From: an uncultured Bacillota bacterium
GTDB lineage: Bacteria > Bacillota_I > Bacilli_A > Erysipelotrichales > Erysipelotrichaceae
Assembly (NCBI GenBank): GCA_900321955.1
Contig: ONXX01000079.1
Span: 1 to 6,503 of the forward strand
Direction of reading: 5' to 3'
DNA: 6,503 nt
The notes under the pieces are model-generated. The model had not been told where the DNA came from, did not search any database, and worked only from the letters and a program-made list of their open reading frames with translations. Made by a program: the position numbers and the translations under genes. Of this stretch, positions 1 through 5,474 are shown one piece after another; the stretch's first letter is position 1, and the number at the start of each line of letters is the position of its first letter.

Positions 1-317
1 CATTCTTCATTTAAGAGTAAGCCGTTGGTCTGAAGGTTGTTCCAGTACGTCTTGCCTTTAGGCAGGTATTTCTTCTGTATCCTTACGGCTTCCTTGTAGA
101 AGTCCAGTCCGGCCAGGGTCGGTTCGCCGCCATGCCATACAAAAGAGTTCACTTCAAAAGGGTTTGAAGCAAAATACGAGGCGATGATCTTTTCCAGCCG
201 ATCCGTGGTCATCTTCTTTCGGTCGGAGACCTCATTGTTCAAATAGTAACAATAGGAACAGGCCATATTGCAGGAAGAGCCGACCGGCTTCAACATGACG
301 GCAAAGGGTCTACACAT
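1..317 (-). CDS. Radical SAM protein, anaerobic sulfatase-maturase (anSME)-type, N-terminal part
   Basis: This is the first 105 residues of a radical SAM enzyme; the rest lies beyond the left edge. The N-terminus carries the 4Fe-4S/SAM cluster motif CxxxCxxC (Cys16, Cys20, Cys23, as CNMACSYC), then WHGGEPTLAGLDFY (61-74), where GGEP is the SAM-binding motif, and NNLQTNGLLLNEE (93-105). The order, spacing and wording of these motifs match anaerobic sulfatase-maturating enzymes, which oxidise a Cys or Ser in a sulfatase to formylglycine using SAM and auxiliary clusters in a C-terminal SPASM domain. That C-terminal part is not visible, so another SPASM-family maturase acting on a peptide is possible. 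The ATG overlaps the stop of the upstream hydrolase gene by one base (TAATG) and has no Shine-Dalgarno sequence, so expression probably depends on translational coupling. No sulfatase gene is in the window. Confidence 0.88.
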   Translation of the reverse strand, partial: MCRPFAVMLKPVGSSCNMACSYCYYLNNEVSDRKKMTTDRLEKIIASYFASNPFEVNSFVWHGGEPTLAGLDFYKEAVRIQKKYLPKGKTYWNNLQTNGLLLNEE

Positions 318-1081
318 TATTTCAGATATTGATCAAAGAAGGCAATGACCTTATTGAAGGAGTCCATCGCCTGTTCCTGCCGGTACATGGCTTTGTCATA
401 ATACCAGAAGCCGTGTCCGGCACCATCGTAGCGATGGAATTCGTAGTTCTTCTCGTAGAGTTTGAGGACCTCCTCGGTCTTGTCGACCTCTTGCGGATCC
501 GGATGTTTGTCATCGTTTCCGAAGATGCCTAGAAGCGGACACTTGAGATCCTTGGCATTGTCGATCGGGGAGACCGGACGGGCCGGTGAGAGCTGTTCCG
601 GTGACATGATGACGCCGCCGCCCCAGCAGTCCACTGCGGCATCGATGCCGGTCAGACTGCAGGCCGCCATGAAGGTGTGACGTCCGCCGGAACACATGCC
701 GATGACGCCGACTTTTTCGTTGGAGTTTGGCTGTTCTCTTAAGTGGTTGATGCAGGCCTGGACATCGCCCATGACCGATTCATCGTGAACGCCGCCTTCT
801 TCCATGGCCCGTTTGGCAACTTCCGGCGCCGTGCCGCTGCCGAAACGGCTGTAGATGTCCGGACATAAAACGGCATAGCCGTGTTCCGTGAATCTTCTGG
901 CGGTCTCTCTGCACCACTCATCCCAACCCGGCATATGCGGGATGAGGACGATGGATGGAAAATGACCGGTGCCTAGCGGACGGGAATAGTAGGCGTGGAT
1001 CGGATCGTTGCCATAGCCGCGCAGGCGGATGGTTTCAGCGATCATGCCGGAATAATCTGCCGTGTTGAATGAATTCCACAT
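317..1081 (-). CDS. Dienelactone hydrolase family protein (alpha/beta hydrolase with Cys nucleophile)
   Basis: The 254-aa product is the usual length for the dienelactone hydrolase (carboxymethylenebutenolidase) family of soluble alpha/beta hydrolases. The nucleophile elbow is GMCSGG (128-133), with Cys130 in place of the Ser of common esterases, as in true family members. The likely acid is Asp191 in GNDDKHPDP (188-196), and the base is His223 in GAGHGFW (220-226). PHMPGWDEW (48-56) fits the oxyanion-hole loop. The family hydrolyses lactones or esters, but the substrate here is unknown. The start ATG is preceded by AGAAAGGA with 8 bases between, a good ribosome binding site. There is no signal peptide, so it is presumably cytoplasmic. 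It lies 119 bp after the kinase gene and overlaps the radical SAM gene by one base, so those two are probably co-translated. Ring-cleavage catabolism is not supported by the neighbours, so a literal dienelactone role should not be assumed. Confidence 0.9.
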   Translation of the reverse strand: MWNSFNTADYSGMIAETIRLRGYGNDPIHAYYSRPLGTGHFPSIVLIPHMPGWDEWCRETARRFTEHGYAVLCPDIYSRFGSGTAPEVAKRAMEEGGVHDESVMGDVQACINHLREQPNSNEKVGVIGMCSGGRHTFMAACSLTGIDAAVDCWGGGVIMSPEQLSPARPVSPIDNAKDLKCPLLGIFGNDDKHPDPQEVDKTEEVLKLYEKNYEFHRYDGAGHGFWYYDKAMYRQEQAMDSFNKVIAFFDQYLK

Positions 1082-1177
1082 AAATGTTTTCCTTTCTCGT
1101 GTTTCTTTTATGGAAGGATGTCTGCCAATCGAAAAGGCAGAGTGATGAGATGGATTGAAAATAAGATATCTATTTCT

Positions 1178-1206
1178 ATGATATTAAAAAATGTCTTGTC
1201 TCACAA
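1178..1206 (-). promoter_or_regulatory. Possible promoter for the hydrolase/radical SAM pair
   Basis: On the minus strand TTGTGA (1201-1206, overlapping the kinase stop codon) lies 17 bases upstream of TATCAT (1178-1183, five of six matches to TATAAT). Transcription would begin near 1171, giving a leader of about 90 bases. That leader holds a perfect 6-bp inverted repeat (TCTGCC/GGCAGA, 1121-1141, 9-base loop) with no T run after it, so it does not look like a terminator. The gap is AT-rich and contains no open frame. The pair may instead simply be read through from the upstream operon. Confidence 0.35.
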
Positions 1207-2091
1207 ATTGCGCAGAACTTGTTTTAAAGGAATCGGTCCCTCATACCTGGCACAAAGACTTGCCGCTTCATTGGCGTGAAGAACGATGTCTTCAAAACAA
1301 GAACCTTCGATTCGCCAGTAGAGGGCTGCCGCTGCACTGGTGTTGCCACAGCCTGTAACGTCCACGGCTTTTTCTTTTTCGATCGCCGGACAGGAGACGA
1401 TCTGGTGATTTTCTATCCAGGAGGAGCCGTTTTCGCCTTCCCGTAAAAAGGAAGGGATATCTAATTCCATCATCTTTTCAATGATGGCTTCGCGATCATC
1501 GACTTGAAAGAAAACAGCTGCTTCATCGAGATTCATCGAATAGTAATCGACCTTCTTGAGATTGTTTAAGATGCGTTCACGCATTGAAGGGTCTTTGGAT
1601 GAAAAGGTCGGCGGTTCCCAAAGGATCTTGATGTTTGGGGCAGCCTGTCTGATCAAATCGATCTCTTCGAAGACCGTTTCATGCGCACCGGCATCCAGAT
1701 ACAAGCCCTTGGTTTCCTTGTTCAGAAAAGGTTCCAGCTTGGCAAAGGAAGTGCGGTTGTTTTCCGACTGCAGGGCAAAATAGTTCTCGCCATACAGGGA
1801 AGTCTCGCTCCACTTGCCGTCGCTTTCATACTTCATTAAAGTGTGATGGGTATAAGGAAGGCTGATAGAGATGCCGCTTGGATCGATGTCATTTTCTTTA
1901 AAGTAGGAACCGTAGGCGTCAAAGAAGTCGGGTCCGCCGCTGCTTAAGAAGAGGACGGAATCAGTAAACAAGCGTATGCCGCCATAGGCAAAGACGGCAC
2001 AGCCGCCTAAGCGATTGAGCTTCCTGGTGTGGTCGATGTATTCGATGTCGTTGATGATGGAAATGCCGGCGGCGATGTATTGGTAATTCAT
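1201..2091 (-). CDS. PfkB/ribokinase-family carbohydrate kinase-like protein with Asn at the catalytic Asp position
   Basis: The 296-aa protein has the PfkB fold layout: an N-terminal strand region and LGGCAVFAYGG (28-38), corresponding to the family's first glycine-rich signature; MNLDEAAVF (186-194), which resembles the N-x-x-E region before the nucleotide site; and the C-terminal signature DVTGCGN (244-250) followed by a small-residue helix. PfkB enzymes phosphorylate a sugar or nucleoside hydroxyl with ATP, using the last Asp of DTxGxGD as base. Here that residue is Asn250, so catalysis may be altered or lost. I have an unverified memory of related anaerobe proteins carrying GCGN, which would make this a subfamily trait rather than an isolated mutation. 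The start overlaps the stop of the M24 gene (ATGA), with GGAGG seven bases upstream, so the two genes are translationally coupled. The substrate is not identifiable. Confidence 0.85.
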   Translation of the reverse strand: MNYQYIAAGISIINDIEYIDHTRKLNRLGGCAVFAYGGIRLFTDSVLFLSSGGPDFFDAYGSYFKENDIDPSGISISLPYTHHTLMKYESDGKWSETSLYGENYFALQSENNRTSFAKLEPFLNKETKGLYLDAGAHETVFEEIDLIRQAAPNIKILWEPPTFSSKDPSMRERILNNLKKVDYYSMNLDEAAVFFQVDDREAIIEKMMELDIPSFLREGENGSSWIENHQIVSCPAIEKEKAVDVTGCGNTSAAAALYWRIEGSCFEDIVLHANEAASLCARYEGPIPLKQVLRNL

Positions 2092-2828
2092 CCGATGACC
2101 TCCATCTTGCCGTCGATAAAGGCATACATGATTTCATGTTTGAGACCAAAACGGCCGTTCATTTTACAGATATGTGGTTCAAAGGTGATCGGTTTATCGT
2201 AGGCGGCAATGACAAGACTGACGCCCTTGTCGATGGTGACGCGGTCCTTCGCATCGTTTTCGATCGTGTGGCCGTAATTTCCATGGTAATCACAATTGCA
2301 GTAACCTGCCTTTTTAACTTCTTCATCGATCAAATGATGAAGGTCTTCAAAGGTGGTTTTCTCATTGACACTGTCCATAAATAAACGATGCAGCTTCAGT
2401 TCCAGTTCCATGCCTTCGATGATCTCTTGATTCTGGCTTTGCCGCCAAGGGATAATTTTGCCTTCTTCCATGACAAAGGATCTGGCCATGTCGCCCCAGC
2501 CGCTTTGGATCATCGGGGCAACATCGATGGTGATCAGATCATTTTCGGAAACCTTCAGGCCTTCGTAGTTTGGCGGTTCATGGCCGGAATAATTGGACAG
2601 ATCGCCAAACAAGATCAAGGCGGGATCGTTGTGGATCCACCAGCCCTGCGAGCCAAGACTGTTCATATAGGAAGCACATTCCTGATGGATCTGATCTCTT
2701 GTAAGGCCGGGACACAAAAATGCTTCCATGTGTTTTAAACATTGGACGGCAATCTTCTGCGCCTGGAGAATATGAATGATGTCTACGTCGCTGTCTTTGA
2801 AGTGATCGATGATTCGCTGTTGGTCCAT
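2088..2828 (-). CDS. M24-family metallopeptidase-like protein (Xaa-Pro aminopeptidase/creatinase fold)
   Basis: The 246-aa protein matches the pita-bread catalytic domain alone, without the N-terminal domain of long Xaa-Pro aminopeptidases. The five expected metal ligands can be proposed: Asp102 (TIDVAP) and Asp113 (GWGDMARSF), spaced 11 residues apart as in methionine aminopeptidase, His187 (NYGHTIE; His182 is an alternative), Glu217 (FEPHI) and Glu232 (LKHEIMYAF). The usual GHGIG and EPG wording is altered, so it is a divergent member. It could be a dipeptidase/aminopeptidase or a creatinase-type C-N hydrolase. It is not MetAP, whose signature residues differ. The ATG at 2828 is the first start in frame, but its SD-like AAGG lies only one base upstream, so initiation may be weak or leaderless-like. 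It is the promoter-proximal gene of the minus-strand operon and overlaps the kinase gene by four bases, which suggests that the two act on one substrate. Confidence 0.85.
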   Translation of the reverse strand: MDQQRIIDHFKDSDVDIIHILQAQKIAVQCLKHMEAFLCPGLTRDQIHQECASYMNSLGSQGWWIHNDPALILFGDLSNYSGHEPPNYEGLKVSENDLITIDVAPMIQSGWGDMARSFVMEEGKIIPWRQSQNQEIIEGMELELKLHRLFMDSVNEKTTFEDLHHLIDEEVKKAGYCNCDYHGNYGHTIENDAKDRVTIDKGVSLVIAAYDKPITFEPHICKMNGRFGLKHEIMYAFIDGKMEVIG

Positions 2829-2830
2829 AC

Positions 2831-2882
2831 CTTGATTTTAACAGAAAGAGGAGGATGCTTGATATAATGCAGAAAGAAGAGG
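2831..2882. repeat. Imperfect tandem direct repeat in the divergent promoter region
   Basis: Two copies of the pattern CTTGAT-(5 or 6 bases)-CAGAAAGA-(A/G-rich) lie head to tail: CTTGAT at 2831 and 2858, CAGAAAGA at 2842 and 2870, and GAGG following each. The period is 27-28 bp. The second copy contains the plus-strand TATAAT. The arrangement could be a local duplication that created the promoter, or paired operator half-sites for a regulator that bends DNA between the two divergent genes. Confidence 0.55.
2860..2868 (+). promoter_or_regulatory. Extended -10 promoter for the oxidoreductase gene
   Basis: TGATATAAT is a perfect extended -10 element (TG-N-TATAAT). A weak -35 candidate, TTAACA (2838-2843), sits 19 bases upstream, longer than ideal, which the extended -10 can compensate for. 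Transcription would start near 2875, leaving a leader of about 17 bases that contains the ribosome binding site GAGGTGAAGGA just before the ATG at 2892. Confidence 0.6.
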
Positions 2883-2892
2883 TGAAGGACAA
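2864..2892 (-). promoter_or_regulatory. Possible divergent promoter for the M24/kinase operon
   Basis: On the minus strand TTGTCC (2887-2892) is 17 bases upstream of CATTAT (2864-2869). Each matches four of six consensus bases. It overlaps the plus-strand -10 and would start transcription near 2857. The two divergent promoters would then compete for the same DNA. No better minus-strand pair is visible in the 63-bp gap. Confidence 0.35.
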
Positions 2893-3932
2893 TGGTAAAG
2901 ATCGGCATTGTAGGTTGTGGCATGATCACTAAGACCAGGCATGCGCCGGAATATGCACATCACAAAGACGCAAAGGTTGTGGCTTGGTATAACCGTTCCG
3001 TAAGCAAGGCAGAGGAGCTGGCGAGCCTTTATGGCGGCAAAGTCTATGAAACTTTTGATGAACTTTTAGAAAGTGATGTCGATGCGCTCAGCATCTGTTC
3101 CTTCAACGCCGACCATTATGAACAGACGATCAAGGCCTTGAATGCCGGCAAACATGTGCTGGTGGAAAAGCCGATGGCCATGTCTTTGAAAGAATGCGAG
3201 GATATGGTGGCTTTGGCAAAACAGAAGGGCTTGAAACTGCTGGTGGCACATAATCAGCGTCTGATGGCGGGTCACTGTAAGGCAAAAGAGCTCATCGATG
3301 AAGGAAAGATTGGAAGAATCCTGTCCTTTGAAACCTACTTCTGCCATGGCGGACCGGACGCCTGGCTCAAGGATCCCGATCCCTGGTTTTTCCACAAGGA
3401 GAAGGCAGTCTTAGGAGCGATGGGCGATCTTGGCATCCATAAGGCCGATCTGATCAATTATCTTTTAAATTCCCGGGCAATTGAACTGAGCGCTCTGATG
3501 GAGACAAAAGACAAGCGTTATCCAGATGGCAGTCTCATCGATGTCGATGACAATGCTCTGGTGCTGATGAAGATGGAAAACGGGGTGAGCGGCACGATGC
3601 GAGTTTCCTGGACCAATTACGGGGAAGGCGACAACAAGACCATCCTCTATGGTACAAAGGGTGTCATGGAACTCTACCGCAACCACGAAGCGGTGATCTC
3701 AGTATTTTTAAAAGGCGGGATAAGAGAAAGCTATGACGTGAAGAATGAAATGTTCACAGGCCCTGACGAGAAAGTCTATGAAAACTCCGGCGTCATCGAT
3801 ACCTTTATCGAGGCGATCGAAAACGATAAAGAGACCTGCCTGGATGGAAATTATGCCCTTGAAAGCATGAAGACGATCTTCGCTTGCGTCAGGTCATCCG
3901 AAGAGAAAAAGATCGTCACGATCCGTTATTGA
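2892..3932 (+). CDS. Gfo/Idh/MocA-family NAD(P)-dependent oxidoreductase
   Basis: The 346-aa product has the standard length and layout of the family. An N-terminal Rossmann fold opens with IGIVGCGMI (4-12), the dinucleotide-binding loop. The family's EKP motif is present at 92-94 (HVLVEKPMAMS), where Lys93 contacts nicotinamide and substrate. The C-terminal alpha/beta domain carries GDLGIHKADL (178-187), with Asp179 and His183 at the positions of the family's conserved catalytic Asp/His segment. These enzymes oxidise or reduce hydroxyls of sugars, inositols or related polyols, and the particular substrate cannot be deduced. The ATG follows AAGGAC closely. The gene is divergent from the M24/kinase operon with a shared 63-bp control region, which hints at co-regulation with a sugar-related pathway. 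It is followed by its own terminator, so it is monocistronic. Confidence 0.93.
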   Translation: MVKIGIVGCGMITKTRHAPEYAHHKDAKVVAWYNRSVSKAEELASLYGGKVYETFDELLESDVDALSICSFNADHYEQTIKALNAGKHVLVEKPMAMSLKECEDMVALAKQKGLKLLVAHNQRLMAGHCKAKELIDEGKIGRILSFETYFCHGGPDAWLKDPDPWFFHKEKAVLGAMGDLGIHKADLINYLLNSRAIELSALMETKDKRYPDGSLIDVDDNALVLMKMENGVSGTMRVSWTNYGEGDNKTILYGTKGVMELYRNHEAVISVFLKGGIRESYDVKNEMFTGPDEKVYENSGVIDTFIEAIENDKETCLDGNYALESMKTIFACVRSSEEKKIVTIRY

Positions 3933-3960
3933 TATAGACCATTGCATAAACGGATCTTTT
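3920..3960 (+). terminator. Intrinsic terminator overlapping the end of the oxidoreductase gene
   Basis: A perfect 8-bp inverted repeat, GATCCGTT (3920-3927) and AACGGATC (3949-3956), is followed by TTTT (3957-3960). The 21-base loop contains the stop codon TGA (3930-3932). The long loop makes it weaker than a textbook terminator. It leaves almost no room before the metK control region. Confidence 0.55.
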
Positions 3961-3970
3961 GTATTAAAGT
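3942..3970 (+). promoter_or_regulatory. Tentative metK promoter
   Basis: TTGCAT (3942-3947) and TAAAGT (3965-3970) are spaced 17 bases apart, but each matches only loosely. TATTAA (3962-3967) is an alternative -10 whose predicted start (about 3974) fits the beginning of the riboswitch stem better, though it lacks a properly spaced -35. The promoter must lie in the short stretch between 3933 and 3975 unless metK is read from upstream. Confidence 0.35.
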
Positions 3971-3971
3971 A

Positions 3972-4064
3972 AATGTACCTATGAAGAGCACGGGAGAGAC
4001 AAGCTCGATGATCGTGCAGCAACCTGTTAAATCAAGGTGCTAAAGCTTGAACGATGGGTACCAT
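3972..4064 (+). promoter_or_regulatory. SAM riboswitch aptamer, SAM-I (S-box) type, apparently without P4
   Basis: Core S-box elements occur in order: AAGAG (3984-3988), the P2 k-turn strand GGAGAGAC, GATGA (4007-4011), GCAACC (4019-4024) and AAGGTGCTAA (4034-4043). P1 pairs GTACCTAT (3975-3982) with ATGGGTAC (4054-4061) over 8 bp including one G-U. P2 pairs GCACGG (3988-3993) with TCGTGC (4012-4017), with an inner GAG/CTC stem. P3 pairs ACCT (4022-4025) with AGGT (4035-4038). Only about ten bases separate GCTAA from the P1 return, so a normal P4 hairpin cannot form. Instead the P2 loop CAAG (4000-4003) can pair with CTTG (4046-4049). Lack of P4 resembles what I recall of SAM-IV and SAM-I/IV variants, so the subclass is open. 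It lies directly upstream of metK, a classic target. Confidence 0.9.
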
Positions 4065-4076
4065 TGTTTAAAGTTG

Positions 4077-4107
4077 AGTCTCATCATAGGTGGTGAGACT
4101 TTTTCTT
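4077..4107 (+). terminator. Riboswitch expression platform: SAM-dependent intrinsic terminator
   Basis: AGTCTCATC (4077-4085) pairs with GGTGAGACT (4092-4100) in a 9-bp stem with one G-U and a 6-base loop, followed by TTTTTCTT. The alternative antiterminator is visible: GATGGG (4053-4058), most of it in the 3' strand of aptamer P1, can pair with CTCATC (4080-4085) in the terminator's 5' arm. With SAM bound P1 holds, the terminator forms and metK is off. Without SAM the antiterminator forms and transcription continues. This is the standard S-box off-switch. Confidence 0.9.
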
Positions 4108-4126
4108 AGGTTAGAAAGAAGGATAC

Positions 4127-5149
4127 ATGAAATTATTTTCCAATGAGATCGTCTTCAGGGGGCATCCAGATAAGGTCTGTGATCAGATCTCGGCTGCCAT
4201 TCTGGACGAATGTCTGAGACAGGATGAGGCAAGCCGCTGCGGCATTGAAACAATGGGCGGCAAAGGCAAGATCTTCATTACCGGCGAAGTCACGACAAGA
4301 GCTGTATTTGATATAAAGGAGATTGCCAGAAGAGTTTTGCGGGACATTGGCTATCGTGATGATTATGAGATCATCGACAATATCGGCAGACAATCTGCTG
4401 ATATCGCTTTAGGAACCAATGATGAGATCGCCGGTGCCGGTGACCAGGGAATGATGTTTGGCTACGCCTGCAACGATACGAAGGAGTATCTGCCAAAGGC
4501 GATGGTGATCTTACAGGCACTGGCAAGAAAATACGATGAGCTCGTTCACAGCCACGCGGATTTTTATCCGGACGGCAAGGCACAGATCACTGGGGTCTAT
4601 GACGATGATTTCAACATCGTATCGATCAAGGACTTCACCATCTCTTACAACAATTCCGAGAAAAACCGGCAAGAGACCGATCAGATCCTGCGGGATATCG
4701 CTGATGGCTTATGCGAAAGATTTGGTCTGAAGGTTGAACGTTATCTGATCAATCCGACCGGACGTTTTGAGATCGGCGGTTTTGAAGGCGATGCAGGATT
4801 GACCGGCAGAAAGATTGTCGTTGATGCCTACCAGTCCTTTGCGAATGTGGGCGGCGGATGCATGAACGGCAAGGATCCGACCAAGGTCGATCTTTCCGGT
4901 GCCTATATGGCCAGAAGATATGCCAAGGAATTATTAGAGAAATATGATCTGAAATGGTGCGAGGTGCAGCTCAGCTATGCGATCGGTTTAAGAAGACCTT
5001 TGGCTATCTATATCGATTCCGATAAGGGCAACCTTGTGCCGGAAGAAGAAATGTATGAAAGAGGCGAACCGAAACACATCATTGAAGAGTTGGATATGAA
5101 ACACCTCTGTTATGAGAAACGGGCAATGTTTGGTCATTTTTACGAGTAA
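4127..5149 (+). CDS. metK: S-adenosylmethionine synthetase (methionine adenosyltransferase), short divergent form
   Basis: The enzyme makes SAM from methionine and ATP in the cytoplasm. Family hallmarks are clear: GHPDKVCDQIS (12-22) with the catalytic His13; GAGDQGMMFGYA (103-114); INPTGRFEIGG (208-218); LTGRK (225-229); GGGCMNGKDPTKVD (242-255), with Lys249, Lys253 and Asp255 at the positions of E. coli Lys265, Lys269 and Asp271; and AMFGHF near the end. At 340 residues it is shorter than the usual 380-400. It stops two residues after GHF, lacking the customary C-terminal tail, and the middle is trimmed. The residue before GGG, His in E. coli MetK, is Val241. All key ATP, phosphate and metal ligands I could align are kept, so it is probably active. 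AGAAGGA lies just before the ATG, and the upstream riboswitch gives feedback control by SAM. Confidence 0.96.
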   Translation: MKLFSNEIVFRGHPDKVCDQISAAILDECLRQDEASRCGIETMGGKGKIFITGEVTTRAVFDIKEIARRVLRDIGYRDDYEIIDNIGRQSADIALGTNDEIAGAGDQGMMFGYACNDTKEYLPKAMVILQALARKYDELVHSHADFYPDGKAQITGVYDDDFNIVSIKDFTISYNNSEKNRQETDQILRDIADGLCERFGLKVERYLINPTGRFEIGGFEGDAGLTGRKIVVDAYQSFANVGGGCMNGKDPTKVDLSGAYMARRYAKELLEKYDLKWCEVQLSYAIGLRRPLAIYIDSDKGNLVPEEEMYERGEPKHIIEELDMKHLCYEKRAMFGHFYE

Positions 5150-5169
5150 AGAAATGTATTAAAAACATG

Positions 5170-5194
5170 AGGCATATCGCAAGGTATGCCTTTT
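5170..5194 (+). terminator. Intrinsic terminator after metK
   Basis: AGGCATA (5170-5176) pairs with TATGCCT (5185-5191) around an 8-base loop and runs into TTTT. It lies 20 bases after the metK stop codon, so metK is transcribed alone. A stretch of five A on its left side (5161-5165) could make it partly bidirectional. Confidence 0.8.
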
Positions 5195-5201
5195 GTATGG
5201 G

Positions 5202-5230
5202 CAAAAAGAAAACAGGAACGGATCCTGTTT
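5202..5230 (-). terminator. Intrinsic terminator for minus-strand transcription
   Basis: A perfect 8-bp inverted repeat, AAACAGGA (5210-5217) and TCCTGTTT (5223-5230), has a 5-base loop. On the minus strand it is followed by TTCTTTTTG. Its orientation implies that minus-strand transcription reaches this point, which supports expression of the small open frames at 5277-5667. The 5195-5276 stretch holds nothing else except the dyad at 5268-5282. Confidence 0.7.
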
Positions 5231-5267
5231 GTCTCGTGTTATGCCTGTCGACGATTCTGTTGTAAAA

Positions 5268-5282
5268 CTTTAATAATTAAAG
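5268..5282. repeat. Perfect 15-bp palindrome
   Basis: CTTTAAT-A-ATTAAAG is a perfect dyad with a single central base, overlapping the stop codon of the 59-aa open frame. The centre is too tight for an RNA hairpin, so any role would be at the DNA level, for instance as an operator. AT-rich palindromes of this kind can also occur by chance. Confidence 0.3.
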
Positions 5283-5456
5283 ACGATCTTTTTCAATGTT
5301 CTTCAGTTGTTTTCCTGAATCAAGTTTTCCTGCAAGTTCGTTGTAACATAGGCAGGCATCGATTCTGTTCAGTTCCGGATAACAAGAAGAAACAATACTG
5401 TTGATTTCCTCAATGGTGAGTCCTTCTGGCTTGCCATTTTTATTGCTTAAAAGCAA
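5277..5456 (-). CDS. Possible 59-aa small protein, winged-helix-like composition
   Basis: I do not recognise this frame. From a TTG at 5456 it encodes 59 soluble, charged residues, including GLTIEEINSIVSS and NRIDACLCYNELAGKLDSG, ending KDRL. The pattern of two amphipathic helices followed by a short basic strand region resembles a winged helix-turn-helix, but this is only an impression. AGAAAGGA lies 11 bases upstream of the TTG, slightly far. The frame is the same as that of the upstream membrane-protein frame, from which it is separated only by the TAA at 5475-5477, so the two could be parts of one broken gene. A terminator follows at 5202-5230 in the right orientation. No ATG start is available in frame. 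Confidence 0.4.
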   Translation of the reverse strand: MLLSNKNGKPEGLTIEEINSIVSSCYPELNRIDACLCYNELAGKLDSGKQLKNIEKDRL

Positions 5457-5474
5457 AACGTTAAGTATCCTTTC

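Noticed and set aside
1121..1141. TCTGCC/GGCAGA inverted repeat as a kinase-gene terminator or riboswitch
   Set aside because: No T run follows on the minus strand and no known riboswitch core is visible. It is a short stem that may be chance or a minor leader structure.
2388..2738. Plus-strand open frame of 116 codons opposite the M24 gene
   Set aside because: It is antisense to a frame with clear M24 motifs and ligand spacing, and it has no ribosome binding site or recognisable domain.
3910..3924. GATCG-TCA-CGATC hairpin followed on the minus strand by TTTTT, a possible minus-strand terminator
   Set aside because: It lies inside the oxidoreductase coding sequence, and there is no minus-strand gene to its right that it could terminate.
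4127..5149. SMK-box (SAM-III) riboswitch expected before metK in some Firmicutes
   Set aside because: The leader matches the S-box core (GCAACC, AAGGTGCTAA, terminator/antiterminator), and no SAM-III-like pairing with the metK ribosome binding site is seen.
5186..5404. Plus-strand open frame of 72 codons after metK
   Set aside because: It begins inside the metK terminator hairpin, is Cys-rich with no coherent pattern and has no ribosome binding site. Terminator orientation favours minus-strand transcription here.
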